NCBI GenBank assembly: GCA_030744435.1
Contig: JASLQO010000001.1
Span: forward strand, 1-53,442
DNA: 53,442 nt
Source of the DNA: JASLQO01 sp002327525
GTDB lineage: Bacteria; Pseudomonadota; Gammaproteobacteria; Pseudomonadales; Azotimanducaceae
Reading direction: 5' to 3'
Below are positions 40,825 to 49,919 of the stretch, piece after piece. The notes beneath the pieces were generated by a model, which worked only from the letters and a program-made list of their open reading frames with translations, did no database searches and was not told the origin of the DNA. Each line of letters begins with the position of its first letter. Within the stretch, counting starts at the first letter, position 1. The translations under genes were made by a program, and so were the position numbers.

Positions 40825-42036
40825 ATGACAGATCGAGCCCTTGTGGATCTCACTATCCTCGATCTGAGCGTCGGCGTCAGCGGTGCCTACTGCACCAGGT
40901 GGTTTGCCGATTTCGGTGCCGATGTGATCCGAATCGAATCCCCGGAAGGCGGTGATCCGATCAGGTCACAGGGGCCTTTCAAGGATGATGCGCCCCATCC
41001 GGAAACCGGTATTCCCCACCTTTTTCTCGACGCCGGCAAGAAGAGCGTGGCGCTCGACATCGACAGCGTTCGCGGTCGTGATCTCATGAGGCAACTGGCT
41101 GCCAGGGCCGATCTGCTCGTGGAGGATTCCAGTCCTGGGACCATGGCGGCAAAGGGCCTGGATTATGAGCAACTCGCGCCCGGCAACGATCAGCTTGTTT
41201 ATCTCGCCATTACACCCTGGGGACAGACGGGCCCCTACAGGGACCGGCCCGCCACCGAACTGACGCTGGGAGCCCAATCCGGAACCCTCAACGGTCGGCG
41301 CGTGAGGGGAGAGCGGCCGATAAACTGGGCCTGCCAGCAGGGCTACTACGTCGCAGGACGAGTCGCCTTCATAGCGGCCATGGGCGCACTGCTGCACCGC
41401 GAGACCCTCGGCGAGGGCCAGTACGTGGACTTCGCCGAGTATGAAGCGATGGCCGGCAACGACAATGCGGCACCCACCACCTACTCCTTCAACGGTATCT
41501 CGCAAAACCCACCCCCTCCCCCGCACCGTTACGGCAGCGGTGGGGTGGGCAGCTATCCGTGCAAGGATGGCTTCGTCGATGTGCTGCCGGGAGTCGGCGG
41601 GCTGAAGAAACTCGCGGTGTTGCTGGGTGACCCTGAACTTGCCAACCATGAAATGTTCACCAACCACCCACTGCGCATGCAGAACGCCGCCGAATTCGAC
41701 AAGGAATTCATGGAGCCCTATCTCGAGAACCGTACTCGTGCGGAGATCGTCGAAGCCGCGCAAGACCTCGGCATGCCATTCAGTTATGCAGTGGCTCCGG
41801 ACGAATTGTTGAAGGAACCGCAACTGATTGAACGAGGCTTCTTCGTGGATGTCGACCAGACGGTAGCGGGAAGCACCACGATGCCGGGAGCACCGGCCAT
41901 TCTCTCCGAGACACCGATCGAGGTGGGGGCGGCTCCCACACTCGGCGAATCTACACTTCGAATCATGGCTGAAAACCTGAATCTGTCGGAAGATGAGATA
42001 GGCCGCCTGCAGGAAGAGGGAGTAATCGGGACATGA
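40825..42036 (+). CDS. Class III CoA transferase, subunit lacking the catalytic Asp
   Basis: The 403-residue protein has the family layout: LTILDLSVGVSGAYCTRWFADFGADVIRIESPEG at the start, DAGKKSVALDIDSVRG, a central GQYVDFAEYEAM, and a C-terminal helical domain ending LQEEGVIGT. The residue aligned with the catalytic Asp of the family is Tyr174 (CQQGYYVAG), so this chain is probably not active alone. The next gene overlaps by ATGA and keeps the Asp; a heteromer is likely. GGGAGGGAAGGG precedes the ATG. It begins a plus-strand operon of CoA transferases and a flavoprotein. Confidence 0.85.
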   Translation: MTDRALVDLTILDLSVGVSGAYCTRWFADFGADVIRIESPEGGDPIRSQGPFKDDAPHPETGIPHLFLDAGKKSVALDIDSVRGRDLMRQLAARADLLVEDSSPGTMAAKGLDYEQLAPGNDQLVYLAITPWGQTGPYRDRPATELTLGAQSGTLNGRRVRGERPINWACQQGYYVAGRVAFIAAMGALLHRETLGEGQYVDFAEYEAMAGNDNAAPTTYSFNGISQNPPPPPHRYGSGGVGSYPCKDGFVDVLPGVGGLKKLAVLLGDPELANHEMFTNHPLRMQNAAEFDKEFMEPYLENRTRAEIVEAAQDLGMPFSYAVAPDELLKEPQLIERGFFVDVDQTVAGSTTMPGAPAILSETPIEVGAAPTLGESTLRIMAENLNLSEDEIGRLQEEGVIGT

Positions 42037-43394
42037 GTCTGCCACTGGAAGGAATCCGCCTACTCGATCTGACCAGGGCTTATGCGGGCACTATCGGTAC
42101 TCAATACCTGGCCGATCTCGGTGCTGACGTCATCAAGGTGGAAGCCGTCTCGCGGCCGGACATCCCGACTCGAGAGATGAACCTGGCCGAACTCGATCCG
42201 GGCGGCACACCCTGGGAGCGTGCTGCCTATTTTCATCGCCTGAATATCGGTAAACGGGACATCACGCTGGATCTCTCCTCCGAGCAGGGCAGGAACATGT
42301 TCCGAGGGCTGGTACCCGAGTGCGACGTGGTGGCGGAAAACTACAATCCACAAACCATGCGCCGCTTCGGTCTGCACTACGAGGCGCTCAAGGAACTCAA
42401 CCCGAGAATCATCATGTGTTCCATGTCGGGATTCGGGGCGAGCGGACCCCGCGCCAACTGGTCCGCCTACGCCGGCCCGATGGAAACCATGGCGGGCCTC
42501 ACTTCGGTATGCGGTTATGACAGCGGACAGACGGTCGGTTCTGCAACGGCGCTCGGGGACTGGTCGCTCGGCACCATGGGAGCGATTAGTATTCTGAGTG
42601 CGCTGCACTACCGCAACCGTAGCGGCAAGGGCCAGTACATCGATGTGGCCGGTCGGGATGCGGTGCTCGCGGCCCTGGGCGAAGTGATGCTGGACCTCTC
42701 GATCAATGGTCGAGTACTGAAACCCCGAGAAAGTCGGCATCCAACCATGGCACCGCACGATACCTTCGCCTGCAAGGAGGAGAACACCTGGGTCGCCATC
42801 GCAGTCAGAGATCAGCACGGCTGGAAGGCGTTGGTTGCGGTATTGGGTGACCCCGACTGGAGCAGGGATCCGCGTTTCGCGGATCAGGACGCGCGTCTGG
42901 AACATCCGAACGAAATGCGCCCGCTCATCGAAGCCTGGACCAGCCAGCGCAGCAAGTTCGAGGCGGCCGATGAACTGCTCGCTGCGGGCATCCCTGCGGC
43001 GGCCGTTCTGGAACCGGGGGAAACGCTCTACGATCCGCAATTGAGAGCCAGGGAGTACTTCGAGGTCATCGAGCATCCGCTGGTGGGCAACCGTATATTC
43101 TGTAACCAGGTGCCGGCTCGTTTCTCCAAGGCCCCGCGGGTTCCCCGCGCGCCCTCACCGATGTTGGGCCAGCACAATCACGAAGTACTGGGTGGCCTCC
43201 TGAACCTCACCGATGTAGAAATCGAGGCTCTGGAAGACGAAGGCGCCATTGGTACGCTACCGACCAGAAAGAGCCGCAGACCGCCGGAAACGACACGGGA
43301 TTCGATTCGTAAGTACGGTGGGAGCGCAGATGATGACTATCTGGAAAAGCTGAGCGAGGCATACGCCATGCCCATCGGTCCATATCAGCCGTAA
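42033..43394 (+). CDS. Class III CoA transferase, Asp-containing subunit
   Basis: The 453-residue protein shows GIRLLDLTRAYAGTIGTQYL, LADLGADVIKVEAVSRPD, RLNIGKRDITLDLSSEQGR, and the catalytic Asp at residue 176 (ALGDWSLGTMG), close to Asp169 of CaiB-type enzymes. A C-terminal extension of ~45 residues after EDEGAIGT (KSRRPPETTRDSIRKYGG) is not part of the family fold. Its ATG overlaps the stop of the preceding CoA transferase. Together the two genes correspond to the fused two-domain proteins at 37876-40263 and 45498-47810, with the Asp in the second half each time. Confidence 0.87.
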   Translation: MSLPLEGIRLLDLTRAYAGTIGTQYLADLGADVIKVEAVSRPDIPTREMNLAELDPGGTPWERAAYFHRLNIGKRDITLDLSSEQGRNMFRGLVPECDVVAENYNPQTMRRFGLHYEALKELNPRIIMCSMSGFGASGPRANWSAYAGPMETMAGLTSVCGYDSGQTVGSATALGDWSLGTMGAISILSALHYRNRSGKGQYIDVAGRDAVLAALGEVMLDLSINGRVLKPRESRHPTMAPHDTFACKEENTWVAIAVRDQHGWKALVAVLGDPDWSRDPRFADQDARLEHPNEMRPLIEAWTSQRSKFEAADELLAAGIPAAAVLEPGETLYDPQLRAREYFEVIEHPLVGNRIFCNQVPARFSKAPRVPRAPSPMLGQHNHEVLGGLLNLTDVEIEALEDEGAIGTLPTRKSRRPPETTRDSIRKYGGSADDDYLEKLSEAYAMPIGPYQP

Positions 43395-43418
43395 TACACC
43401 TCACACGGACACATTGCT

Positions 43419-45425
43419 ATGAGCGACTCTGTTACCAATCAATTCGAAAAACTGTTTTCACCGGTGCAGGTGGGACCGATCACGGTAAGGAACCGGATAT
43501 GTGAGACCACCAACAGCATGGGCGCCAGTGGACCTAATTCAGGTGGACTGATCGACGAGCATTTCATTGCTCACCATGTCGCCAAAGCCAAGGGCGGGAC
43601 TGCTTGGATTGGCAGCGAGACCTGGAGCCTGCCCCAACCCTTTCCTGATTGTGCAGCACCGGACATGGGTGTGGCAGCGGGTGCCATGCCATTTGCCATT
43701 TATCAGATGCCCGGTTTCGTCGAATCCGTCGCCAGGTTCTGTGACGCGGTGCATGCCGAGGGCTCGGTTGCCGTGTTTCAGTTGACGGTTCTAAATCACA
43801 TGCTGAGCCCTTCGTCGATTCCGACCACCGAACTCTACGATCTGGTACCCCACACCATGAGGGAGGAGCACATCGAGTTCACTCTGGATGCCTATGCGGC
43901 GGCGGCGGCGGCGGCGCTGGAGGCCGGTGCCGATGGCGTTGAGATTCACTGTGCGCACGACACCGTTCCCGAGACCTTTATGTCCCCCGCGACCAACAAG
44001 CGAACGGACAGGTGGGGCGGCGATGCCACGGGCCGCACTCTGTTCATCAGGGAAGGTCTGGAGCGGATTCGTAAGGTGGTCGGCAACAAGATGGCAGTCG
44101 GTATCCGCGCGAATGGACATCAGGCCCGGCAGGGGGGATACGACCTGCTGCAGTTCAGAGAGATGATCTACATCATCGCGGAGACGGGTCTGATCGATTT
44201 CGTCGACCTGGATGTCGGCCACTGCTGGGGCCGTCATGCATATGTACCGCCTTCCTACCACGCTCCGGCCGAAAAACGTGAAGCCGGTCAGGCACTGAGG
44301 ACCGATCTCGACGAGAAGGTCAAGATTCTGTTCACCGGACGGGTGAACGAACCCGGCATCGCCGAGGAACTGCTCCAGGCGGGAATATGTGACCTGGTAG
44401 GTATGACCCGGGCCGGCATTGCCGATCCGGATTTCCCCAACAAAGCCAGAGAGGGTCGTCTGCTGGAGATGCGACGATGCATAGGCTGCAACCGGTGCAT
44501 CGGTGAGGTGGTGCATGGCAAACTGCCTGCGCAGATGACGCGTCCGACCTGTTCGGTGAACCCGATGGTCGGACGCGAGGTGGAGTGGGAGGAAAAACTC
44601 AAGCCAGCAGAGACGAAAAAGCACGTCGCCGTGATCGGTGCCGGCCCGGCCGGACTGGAGACAGCCAGGGTTGCGACCCTGAGGGGTCACCAGGTAACGC
44701 TGATCGAACAGGGCTCGAAAATCGGCGGTCAGTTGCGGCTCGCCGCGAAAGCACCAGGAAGGGACTCCTTCGAAGACTTTCTGTATTTCTCCGAAAACGA
44801 GATCGAGCGAATGGACATCGATCTCAGGCTCGACACCGAGGCAACGCCGCAGGGGTTGCTGGAGCTGAAGCCCGACGTCGTCGTGGTTGCCACGGGATCC
44901 ACACCCAGACCACTATTCGAAGTCGAAGGTGCCGAAACCGGCCATGTGGTGCAGGGCTGGGATGTGCTTGCCGGTAAGGAGAAAGTCGGAAACCGGGTGG
45001 CGCTCTGTTCCGAGGAAGACTACTTCGAGACACCCAACATCGCCGAGGCCATGGCGGCCAAGGGTAAGCAGGTCACCATATTCCACAAGTGGTCGCATAT
45101 CGGCAGCGAGATCGACCGGTATTCCTACGGTACGGTCATGCAGCGCCTGGAAGAGGCCCATGTGGAGATTGTCGCAGGCTATCGGCTGAAGAAGGTGGAA
45201 GGGGATACGATCACCTGCATCTCCGGATTCTCGGGAGCGGAGAAGCAATTCAACGGATTTGATACTGTGGTGCTGGTAGGTGGGTCCGTCCCACAGGATG
45301 CGCTCTACTATAAGCTGAAAGACAACTACCCCTTCGAAAAGGTCTATATCTCCGGATCGGCCTGGCTGCCGCGCAAGTTGGCGGAAGCCACACAAATGGG
45401 GGCCAGCATTGGGCTGGAGATCTGA
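43419..45425 (+). CDS. OYE-type Fe-S flavoprotein (TMADH/2,4-dienoyl-CoA reductase family)
   Basis: The 668-residue protein has an FMN TIM barrel (KLFSPVQVGPITVRNRI; later AGADGVEIHCAHD, FTGRVNEPGIAEEL, GMTRAGIADPDF). A [4Fe-4S] motif CIGCNRC at 354-360 and Cys378 follow, then FAD/NAD(P) domains (VIGAGPAGLETARVATLRGH at ~406). The C-x2-C-x2-C spacing resembles trimethylamine dehydrogenase rather than FadH (C-x2-C-x3-C). The catalytic Tyr/His of FadH are replaced around EIHCAHDTVPETFMSP. Relatives reduce enoyl-CoA or ring double bonds. It lies 24 bp after the CoA-transferase pair and 72 bp before another CoA transferase, so it probably acts on the CoA esters they form. Confidence 0.87.
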   Translation: MSDSVTNQFEKLFSPVQVGPITVRNRICETTNSMGASGPNSGGLIDEHFIAHHVAKAKGGTAWIGSETWSLPQPFPDCAAPDMGVAAGAMPFAIYQMPGFVESVARFCDAVHAEGSVAVFQLTVLNHMLSPSSIPTTELYDLVPHTMREEHIEFTLDAYAAAAAAALEAGADGVEIHCAHDTVPETFMSPATNKRTDRWGGDATGRTLFIREGLERIRKVVGNKMAVGIRANGHQARQGGYDLLQFREMIYIIAETGLIDFVDLDVGHCWGRHAYVPPSYHAPAEKREAGQALRTDLDEKVKILFTGRVNEPGIAEELLQAGICDLVGMTRAGIADPDFPNKAREGRLLEMRRCIGCNRCIGEVVHGKLPAQMTRPTCSVNPMVGREVEWEEKLKPAETKKHVAVIGAGPAGLETARVATLRGHQVTLIEQGSKIGGQLRLAAKAPGRDSFEDFLYFSENEIERMDIDLRLDTEATPQGLLELKPDVVVVATGSTPRPLFEVEGAETGHVVQGWDVLAGKEKVGNRVALCSEEDYFETPNIAEAMAAKGKQVTIFHKWSHIGSEIDRYSYGTVMQRLEEAHVEIVAGYRLKKVEGDTITCISGFSGAEKQFNGFDTVVLVGGSVPQDALYYKLKDNYPFEKVYISGSAWLPRKLAEATQMGASIGLEI

Positions 45426-45497
45426 TTCTCAAGGCCCCCGGCTGGGTATTGGTGACACGTCCCGTGATGGGGCGCTCTGGAAAGGGAGGAATTCAAG

Positions 45498-47810
45498 ATG
45501 ACGCATCCATTGGCGGGAATTCGGGTAGTCGAGCTTCGAGCGGGCGTTGCCGTGGCGACTGCCGGAATGCTGTTGCGGGACGCCGGTGCAACGCTGATAA
45601 AGGTCGAGCCGCCGGAAGGGGATGCTTCACGGCGTGAGCCGGGCCATCGCGTATGGAACCGGGGAAAACAGAGCGCGGTCATCCCTGAGGACGACGCACG
45701 CCTCAGCGAGGTTCTGGCGACGGCAGATGTCGTGCTGATTGGCGGCAGTGGTTCGATGAGACCGGGTTGGGAGCTGCGCGAAGACCAGATCGTCTGCATC
45801 GCACCGCCATACGCGGATGTAGAACCCTACCGGAACCTCCCCGAGAACGATGCGCTGGCCTCCGCGCTCTCAGGCGTGCTCGGCGGCACGGGGACGTTCC
45901 GCGGCGGACCGGCGTTTCCGGTGATGCCGACACTCAGCTACGCGGTAGGCGTGCTGGTCGCGGTCGGCGCCGCCTCGGCGCTTCGCGTGCGAGCAAAGAC
46001 CGGGAAGGGACAGGAGGTCTGTGTTTCCTGGCCGACCGCCGGTGCCTATCTATCCGGCTACCAGGCTTCGCAATCGGATATCATCCCCGGGCTGCCCACG
46101 ACCTCGGGCCTGGATCCGCAGGGGCTCAGCATCGCCTGGACGATCTATGAGGCCAGCGACGACTGGATCGGCGTTGCCTGTGCGAACCCCACATTCTTCG
46201 ACCGGCTTATGATCGCACTCGAAATCCCGGAGCTCACCACCGATCCCAGATTCGAAACGGCTCCGTACGTGGCCCCCGAACACACCGATGCGCTCAGGAA
46301 CATTTTCGCCGAGCGAATCGCCACCAGGACAAGAGGGGAGTGGATGGAGATCTTCGCGGAAAGCGGGGTGCCCGCAGCCCCCGTGCTGACCCGAGAACAG
46401 TTCGCCGCAAGTGATCTCGTCGAAGAAAACAACATGCTCGCGACGGTGGACGACCCCGAAGTCGGACCCGTCCGGCAGATTGCGTCACCCTTCCAGATGA
46501 GCGGATGTCCGCCGGTGCCGCCGCAAGCGGCACCCTTTCTGGGAGCGGATACGCAAGCCAACCTGGCGCTCGCAGCGTCGACTGAAGAACGCACACCCGC
46601 TACAAGCGCATCCGAGCCGGTACCCGAACATCCTCTGAGCGGCATTCGCGTGCTGGACTTCACCGGTTATCTCGCGGGGCCGACCGCTGGACGCATGCTG
46701 GCGGAGCTCGGCGCCGAGGTCATCAAAGTCGAACCGCTCACCGGTGAGGGATTCCGCAGCGGGGTACTGAGCTGTGTGGGCATCAACATGGGCAAGAAGA
46801 GTCTCGCGGTCGATACCGAAACGCCCGAGGGTGCTGAGATCAGGGATCGACTGATCCAATCCGCAGACGTGCTCCTGCAGGCACTGCTTCCAGGAGCGCC
46901 CGAGAAGCTGGGCATCGGCTACGAGCGGGTGAAACAGCTGAACAGCACAATCGTCTACTGCCGGATTGCAGGATTCGGCAACGCCGAGAAGTGGCGAGAC
47001 CGACCTTCGTTCGATCTTCTGCTGCAGGCGGTCTCCGGTCAGATGATGGCACTTGGCCCTGACAACCCGATGTACAGCAGTATCCCGATGGCGGACCTCT
47101 ATGCCGGAATGGTGCTGGACTATGCCATCGTGCTCGCGCTGTCCCGGCGGGAGCAGACCGGTGAGGGTTGTTATGTCTCCACGAGCCAGGTGGCGGCGTC
47201 GCTTGGTGCGCAGGCTGGAGAGTTCGTGGAATACGAAGGCATGCAGGCGCCGGGAGACTTCAACGCGGACTCGATCGGCTCGAGCGCACTACAGCGCTAT
47301 TACCAGGCGAAAGATGGCTGGGCGATCCTCGTTGCAGAATATGCAAGCACCTGGCAGCGGCTGGTCGATGCGTATCCTGGGCAGCTCGGAAACTGGCGTG
47401 AGTGGAGTGCAGCCGAGGCAGAGCCCGTCGATGGAAAACTGGCCAGTGTCCTGGGAGAAATCGTCTCGGGACTCACGAAGGCTGAAATCGTCGAGAGCCT
47501 GACGCCTTACGGGATACCGCTGGCTCCGGTCGTCATCGTGCGCGAGGATGGATTCGTGAACGCCACCTTCAATGATCTCAATTCGCTGTGCAGGGCCGAT
47601 CGGCACACCATGTTCGGCACGATCACGACGGTGTCGAACTTTGTCGATTTCTCGCGGACACCGGCCGTGAAACCCAGGCTGGCACAGTGGATCGGCGAGC
47701 AGAACCGGGAGGTCCTTGAGTCTCTCGGTTACTCGGAAGAGGATGTAGGACGATTCACGGAAGCCGGAGTGATCGCGTCACCGGAACTCAACCTGGTTCG
47801 CCCGGGCTAG
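45498..47810 (+). CDS. Two-domain class III CoA transferase with inactive first half
   Basis: The 770-residue chain carries two CaiB/BaiF domains: ~1-360 (HPLAGIRVVELRAGVAVAT, LRDAGATLIKVEPPEGD) and ~375-770 (HPLSGIRVLDFTGYLAGPTA, LAELGAEVIKVEPLTGEGF). In the first the aligned catalytic position is Ser147 (MPTLSYAVGV) and the stretch between strand and helix is shortened (ADVVLIGGSGSM). In the second Asp533 is present (PMADLYAGMV). The linker (~350-375) is Ala/Thr/Ser/Pro-rich. GGAGG-like bases (AAAGGGAGGA) precede the ATG. The first half probably supports CoA binding or dimer-like packing. Confidence 0.87.
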   Translation: MTHPLAGIRVVELRAGVAVATAGMLLRDAGATLIKVEPPEGDASRREPGHRVWNRGKQSAVIPEDDARLSEVLATADVVLIGGSGSMRPGWELREDQIVCIAPPYADVEPYRNLPENDALASALSGVLGGTGTFRGGPAFPVMPTLSYAVGVLVAVGAASALRVRAKTGKGQEVCVSWPTAGAYLSGYQASQSDIIPGLPTTSGLDPQGLSIAWTIYEASDDWIGVACANPTFFDRLMIALEIPELTTDPRFETAPYVAPEHTDALRNIFAERIATRTRGEWMEIFAESGVPAAPVLTREQFAASDLVEENNMLATVDDPEVGPVRQIASPFQMSGCPPVPPQAAPFLGADTQANLALAASTEERTPATSASEPVPEHPLSGIRVLDFTGYLAGPTAGRMLAELGAEVIKVEPLTGEGFRSGVLSCVGINMGKKSLAVDTETPEGAEIRDRLIQSADVLLQALLPGAPEKLGIGYERVKQLNSTIVYCRIAGFGNAEKWRDRPSFDLLLQAVSGQMMALGPDNPMYSSIPMADLYAGMVLDYAIVLALSRREQTGEGCYVSTSQVAASLGAQAGEFVEYEGMQAPGDFNADSIGSSALQRYYQAKDGWAILVAEYASTWQRLVDAYPGQLGNWREWSAAEAEPVDGKLASVLGEIVSGLTKAEIVESLTPYGIPLAPVVIVREDGFVNATFNDLNSLCRADRHTMFGTITTVSNFVDFSRTPAVKPRLAQWIGEQNREVLESLGYSEEDVGRFTEAGVIASPELNLVRPG

Positions 47811-47859
47811 TCCACCCATCTCGCCGATTCGCGCAGCGAGATTGGTGAGATATGCGGGC

Positions 47860-48474
47860 TCAGGTCCGTGGTCCATAGGCATAGGTTGTGATATCGATCG
47901 GCAGGTCGGTCACGCCGCGGCCCGCATCCAGGTGGATGACTTCGCCCGTTTAATGTTTTGCCCTGGCCGTAAACACCAGTGCATCGGCAAACTCCTCGGG
48001 TGAGATGGTTTCGTGCATGGGTGAATCCAGGGCGACGTTGAATGCCACCTGCGTTTCGTCATGGGTGAAATCGCGGTTGTATCTGATCCGGTCCGACTGT
48101 ACTTCCGCCGGAATCGTCCAGCCCGGGGAGATGACGTTGAGCGGTATGTCGCGGAGCGCCAGTTCGCCAGCGATGTGATGGGCATAAGCCTCAATTGCGG
48201 CTGCCACGGACGAGCCGTAGCAGTATCGGGGATAGTAGACCGTGTTGCCCACACCGGAACACATCAGGATGATGCCCTCGTCGTCGATGTCCAATAGGTG
48301 ATAGGAGGTCTTACTCCCCATGTCGGCCACCGCTTCCCGAAGGAGTTCCTCGTTGCGACCCAGCAGTATGACGCAACCCCCTTCATCGACGATTCGCTGG
48401 CAGATGGCCCTGCTGATGGTACCCGTGGCGCCGCTCACGAATGTCTTCATATTCGCGAAAACCTGGTCTGACAT
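47860..48474 (-). pseudogene. Short-chain dehydrogenase pseudogene
   Basis: The frame starts with MKTFVSGATGTISRAICQRI (NAD-binding turn) at about residue 9 and reads through ELALRDIPLNVISPGWTIP to ARAKH. There an in-frame TAA (47950-47952) interrupts, and the same frame continues 'TGEVIHLDAGRGVTDLP' to a TGA at 47860. The NAG/active-site stretch between 'YHLLDID' and 'EGIILMCSGVG' is deleted, and the YxxxK position reads YGSSV, lacking Lys. Deletion, lost Lys and premature stop agree on a dead gene. It diverges from the MaoC gene at 48767 with operator site 4 between them. Confidence 0.75.
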
Positions 48475-48566
48475 GTCTTTCTCAATGAGAGCTTGTTCGC
48501 ACTTCCGTTTTGAGTCTCAGCGCGCAGAGAGCATACTGACCGCTCGACGCACTTTCTAACTAATAG

Positions 48567-48580
48567 TGATACATGTTACA
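48567..48580. promoter_or_regulatory. Candidate operator, site 4 (SDR relic / MaoC genes)
   Basis: TGATACATGTTACA fits TGGAACRYGTTACA at twelve of fourteen positions. It lies between the dead SDR gene (start 48474, minus) and the first MaoC gene (48767, plus), 93 and 187 bp from the two starts. Confidence 0.65.
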
Positions 48581-48766
48581 GTAAGGGGGGTCATTGAAGT
48601 GTGAGCTTATACGGGTTTTCCTGTGTCTCATCCGGCAAACAGCCGGCGCACTTTTCTGAAAACAAAAGTCCGGGTCCAGCTGCCGCTTCCGGATTCAATT
48701 GCCGCTAAAGGCAAACGGATAGAAAGATGGACCCGCTGAAGCTGCACTTCACGTACGGAGTCTTCT

Positions 48767-49888
48767 GTGAATACGACCGCAACCATTACGACCGAAATTA
48801 CGGACGAAGCCAGCGCGAAGCTGGCCTCGCTGGTTGGTTCCGAGCCTCAAGACACGCTCACCGAGTACCGCCCCCCGACGCCCATCAAACGTAGCCAGAT
48901 CCGGCACTGGGCGGTTATGAGCGGTGACATGCGGCCACTGTTCTTGGACCTCGATTACGCCGAGGAAAGTCCCTGGAAGACCATCATCGCTCCCCAGAGC
49001 GTGATCCTTCATGAAGAGCGATTCGACCCGGAGATCGATGGCCTGCCAGGGTGCAAGTCGGTTCTAAGCGCTGCCGAAATCGACTGGCAACAGCCGATCA
49101 GAATGGGCGATACGCTCGTCTCGAAAACCACCGTGGTTGACGTGCAGGAGACAGCTACAGCGGCCGAGGGCCGAACCGTCACCGTCGTGACTGACACTGT
49201 CGTGAACAATCCAGACGGGGAGAGTATCGGTAATGTTCTCCTGACATGGGACTGTTATGAGCGTGGATCCGCAGCACACAGGGGGCTGTACGGGGAGCGC
49301 TCGGCACCGCACGAGTACAGCGAAGACGATATCGACGCGATTGGCGCCGAATACAAAGAGGAGCAACCTCGCGGCGCCGACTCGCTCACGGGGGATGCGG
49401 TCAGCATTGGCGATGAACTGCCCTGTGTCCTCAAAGGTCCAACGACGCGTGAGCGCTACCTGACGCCGGGGCTCATCCGGTGGTTCTGGGGCCATGCGCA
49501 GGGTGTCGAGTTACAGAAAAAGGCGCCCGAATTGTTTTTCCAGAACGAAAACGACGCACCAGAACCCATCGCCGGTATAGATTCCAGTCATCATCGGGCA
49601 CAGCGATGGGGCGGCCTGCCGGGCGTACTCGAAGTGAATGGAGAACGCGTCCACTGGCTTGTTCACCTGCTCATGAACTGGATGGGTGATGCCGGTTTCA
49701 TCACGCACCTATCACTGACCTTCCCCCGATCCAATATGGTTGGCGATATCACGCGAAGTTACGGCAGCGTGACCGCCAAGAATCTGGACGAAGGTCGAGC
49801 CATCGTCGACCTGGATGTGTGGCAGGAAAACCAGTTGGGAGAACGCGTCACCGAGGGAACGGCACAGGTGGCCGTTCCTGTCACTTAG
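48767..49888 (+). CDS. Tandem-hotdog MaoC-family protein 1
   Basis: The 373-residue protein has an N-terminal FAS1-like dehydratase hotdog (IKRSQIRHWAVMSGDMRPLF) and a second hotdog from ~190 (VSIGDELPCVLKGPTTRERY; GDITRSYGSVTAKNLDEG). The R-hydratase motif GDxNPLH reads GDMRPLF at 53-59, losing Asn and His but keeping Asp54. MaoC enzymes add water to enoyl-CoA; this one may be inactive in the N-terminal site or use other residues. Start is GTG 48767 with GGAG six bases upstream. The next paralogue begins 31 bp downstream. The pair may act as a heteromer, as ChsH1-ChsH2 do in sterol degradation. Confidence 0.82.
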   Translation: MNTTATITTEITDEASAKLASLVGSEPQDTLTEYRPPTPIKRSQIRHWAVMSGDMRPLFLDLDYAEESPWKTIIAPQSVILHEERFDPEIDGLPGCKSVLSAAEIDWQQPIRMGDTLVSKTTVVDVQETATAAEGRTVTVVTDTVVNNPDGESIGNVLLTWDCYERGSAAHRGLYGERSAPHEYSEDDIDAIGAEYKEEQPRGADSLTGDAVSIGDELPCVLKGPTTRERYLTPGLIRWFWGHAQGVELQKKAPELFFQNENDAPEPIAGIDSSHHRAQRWGGLPGVLEVNGERVHWLVHLLMNWMGDAGFITHLSLTFPRSNMVGDITRSYGSVTAKNLDEGRAIVDLDVWQENQLGERVTEGTAQVAVPVT

Positions 49889-49919
49889 ATCGTCTGCTTC
49901 GAGAATAGGAATACATCCA

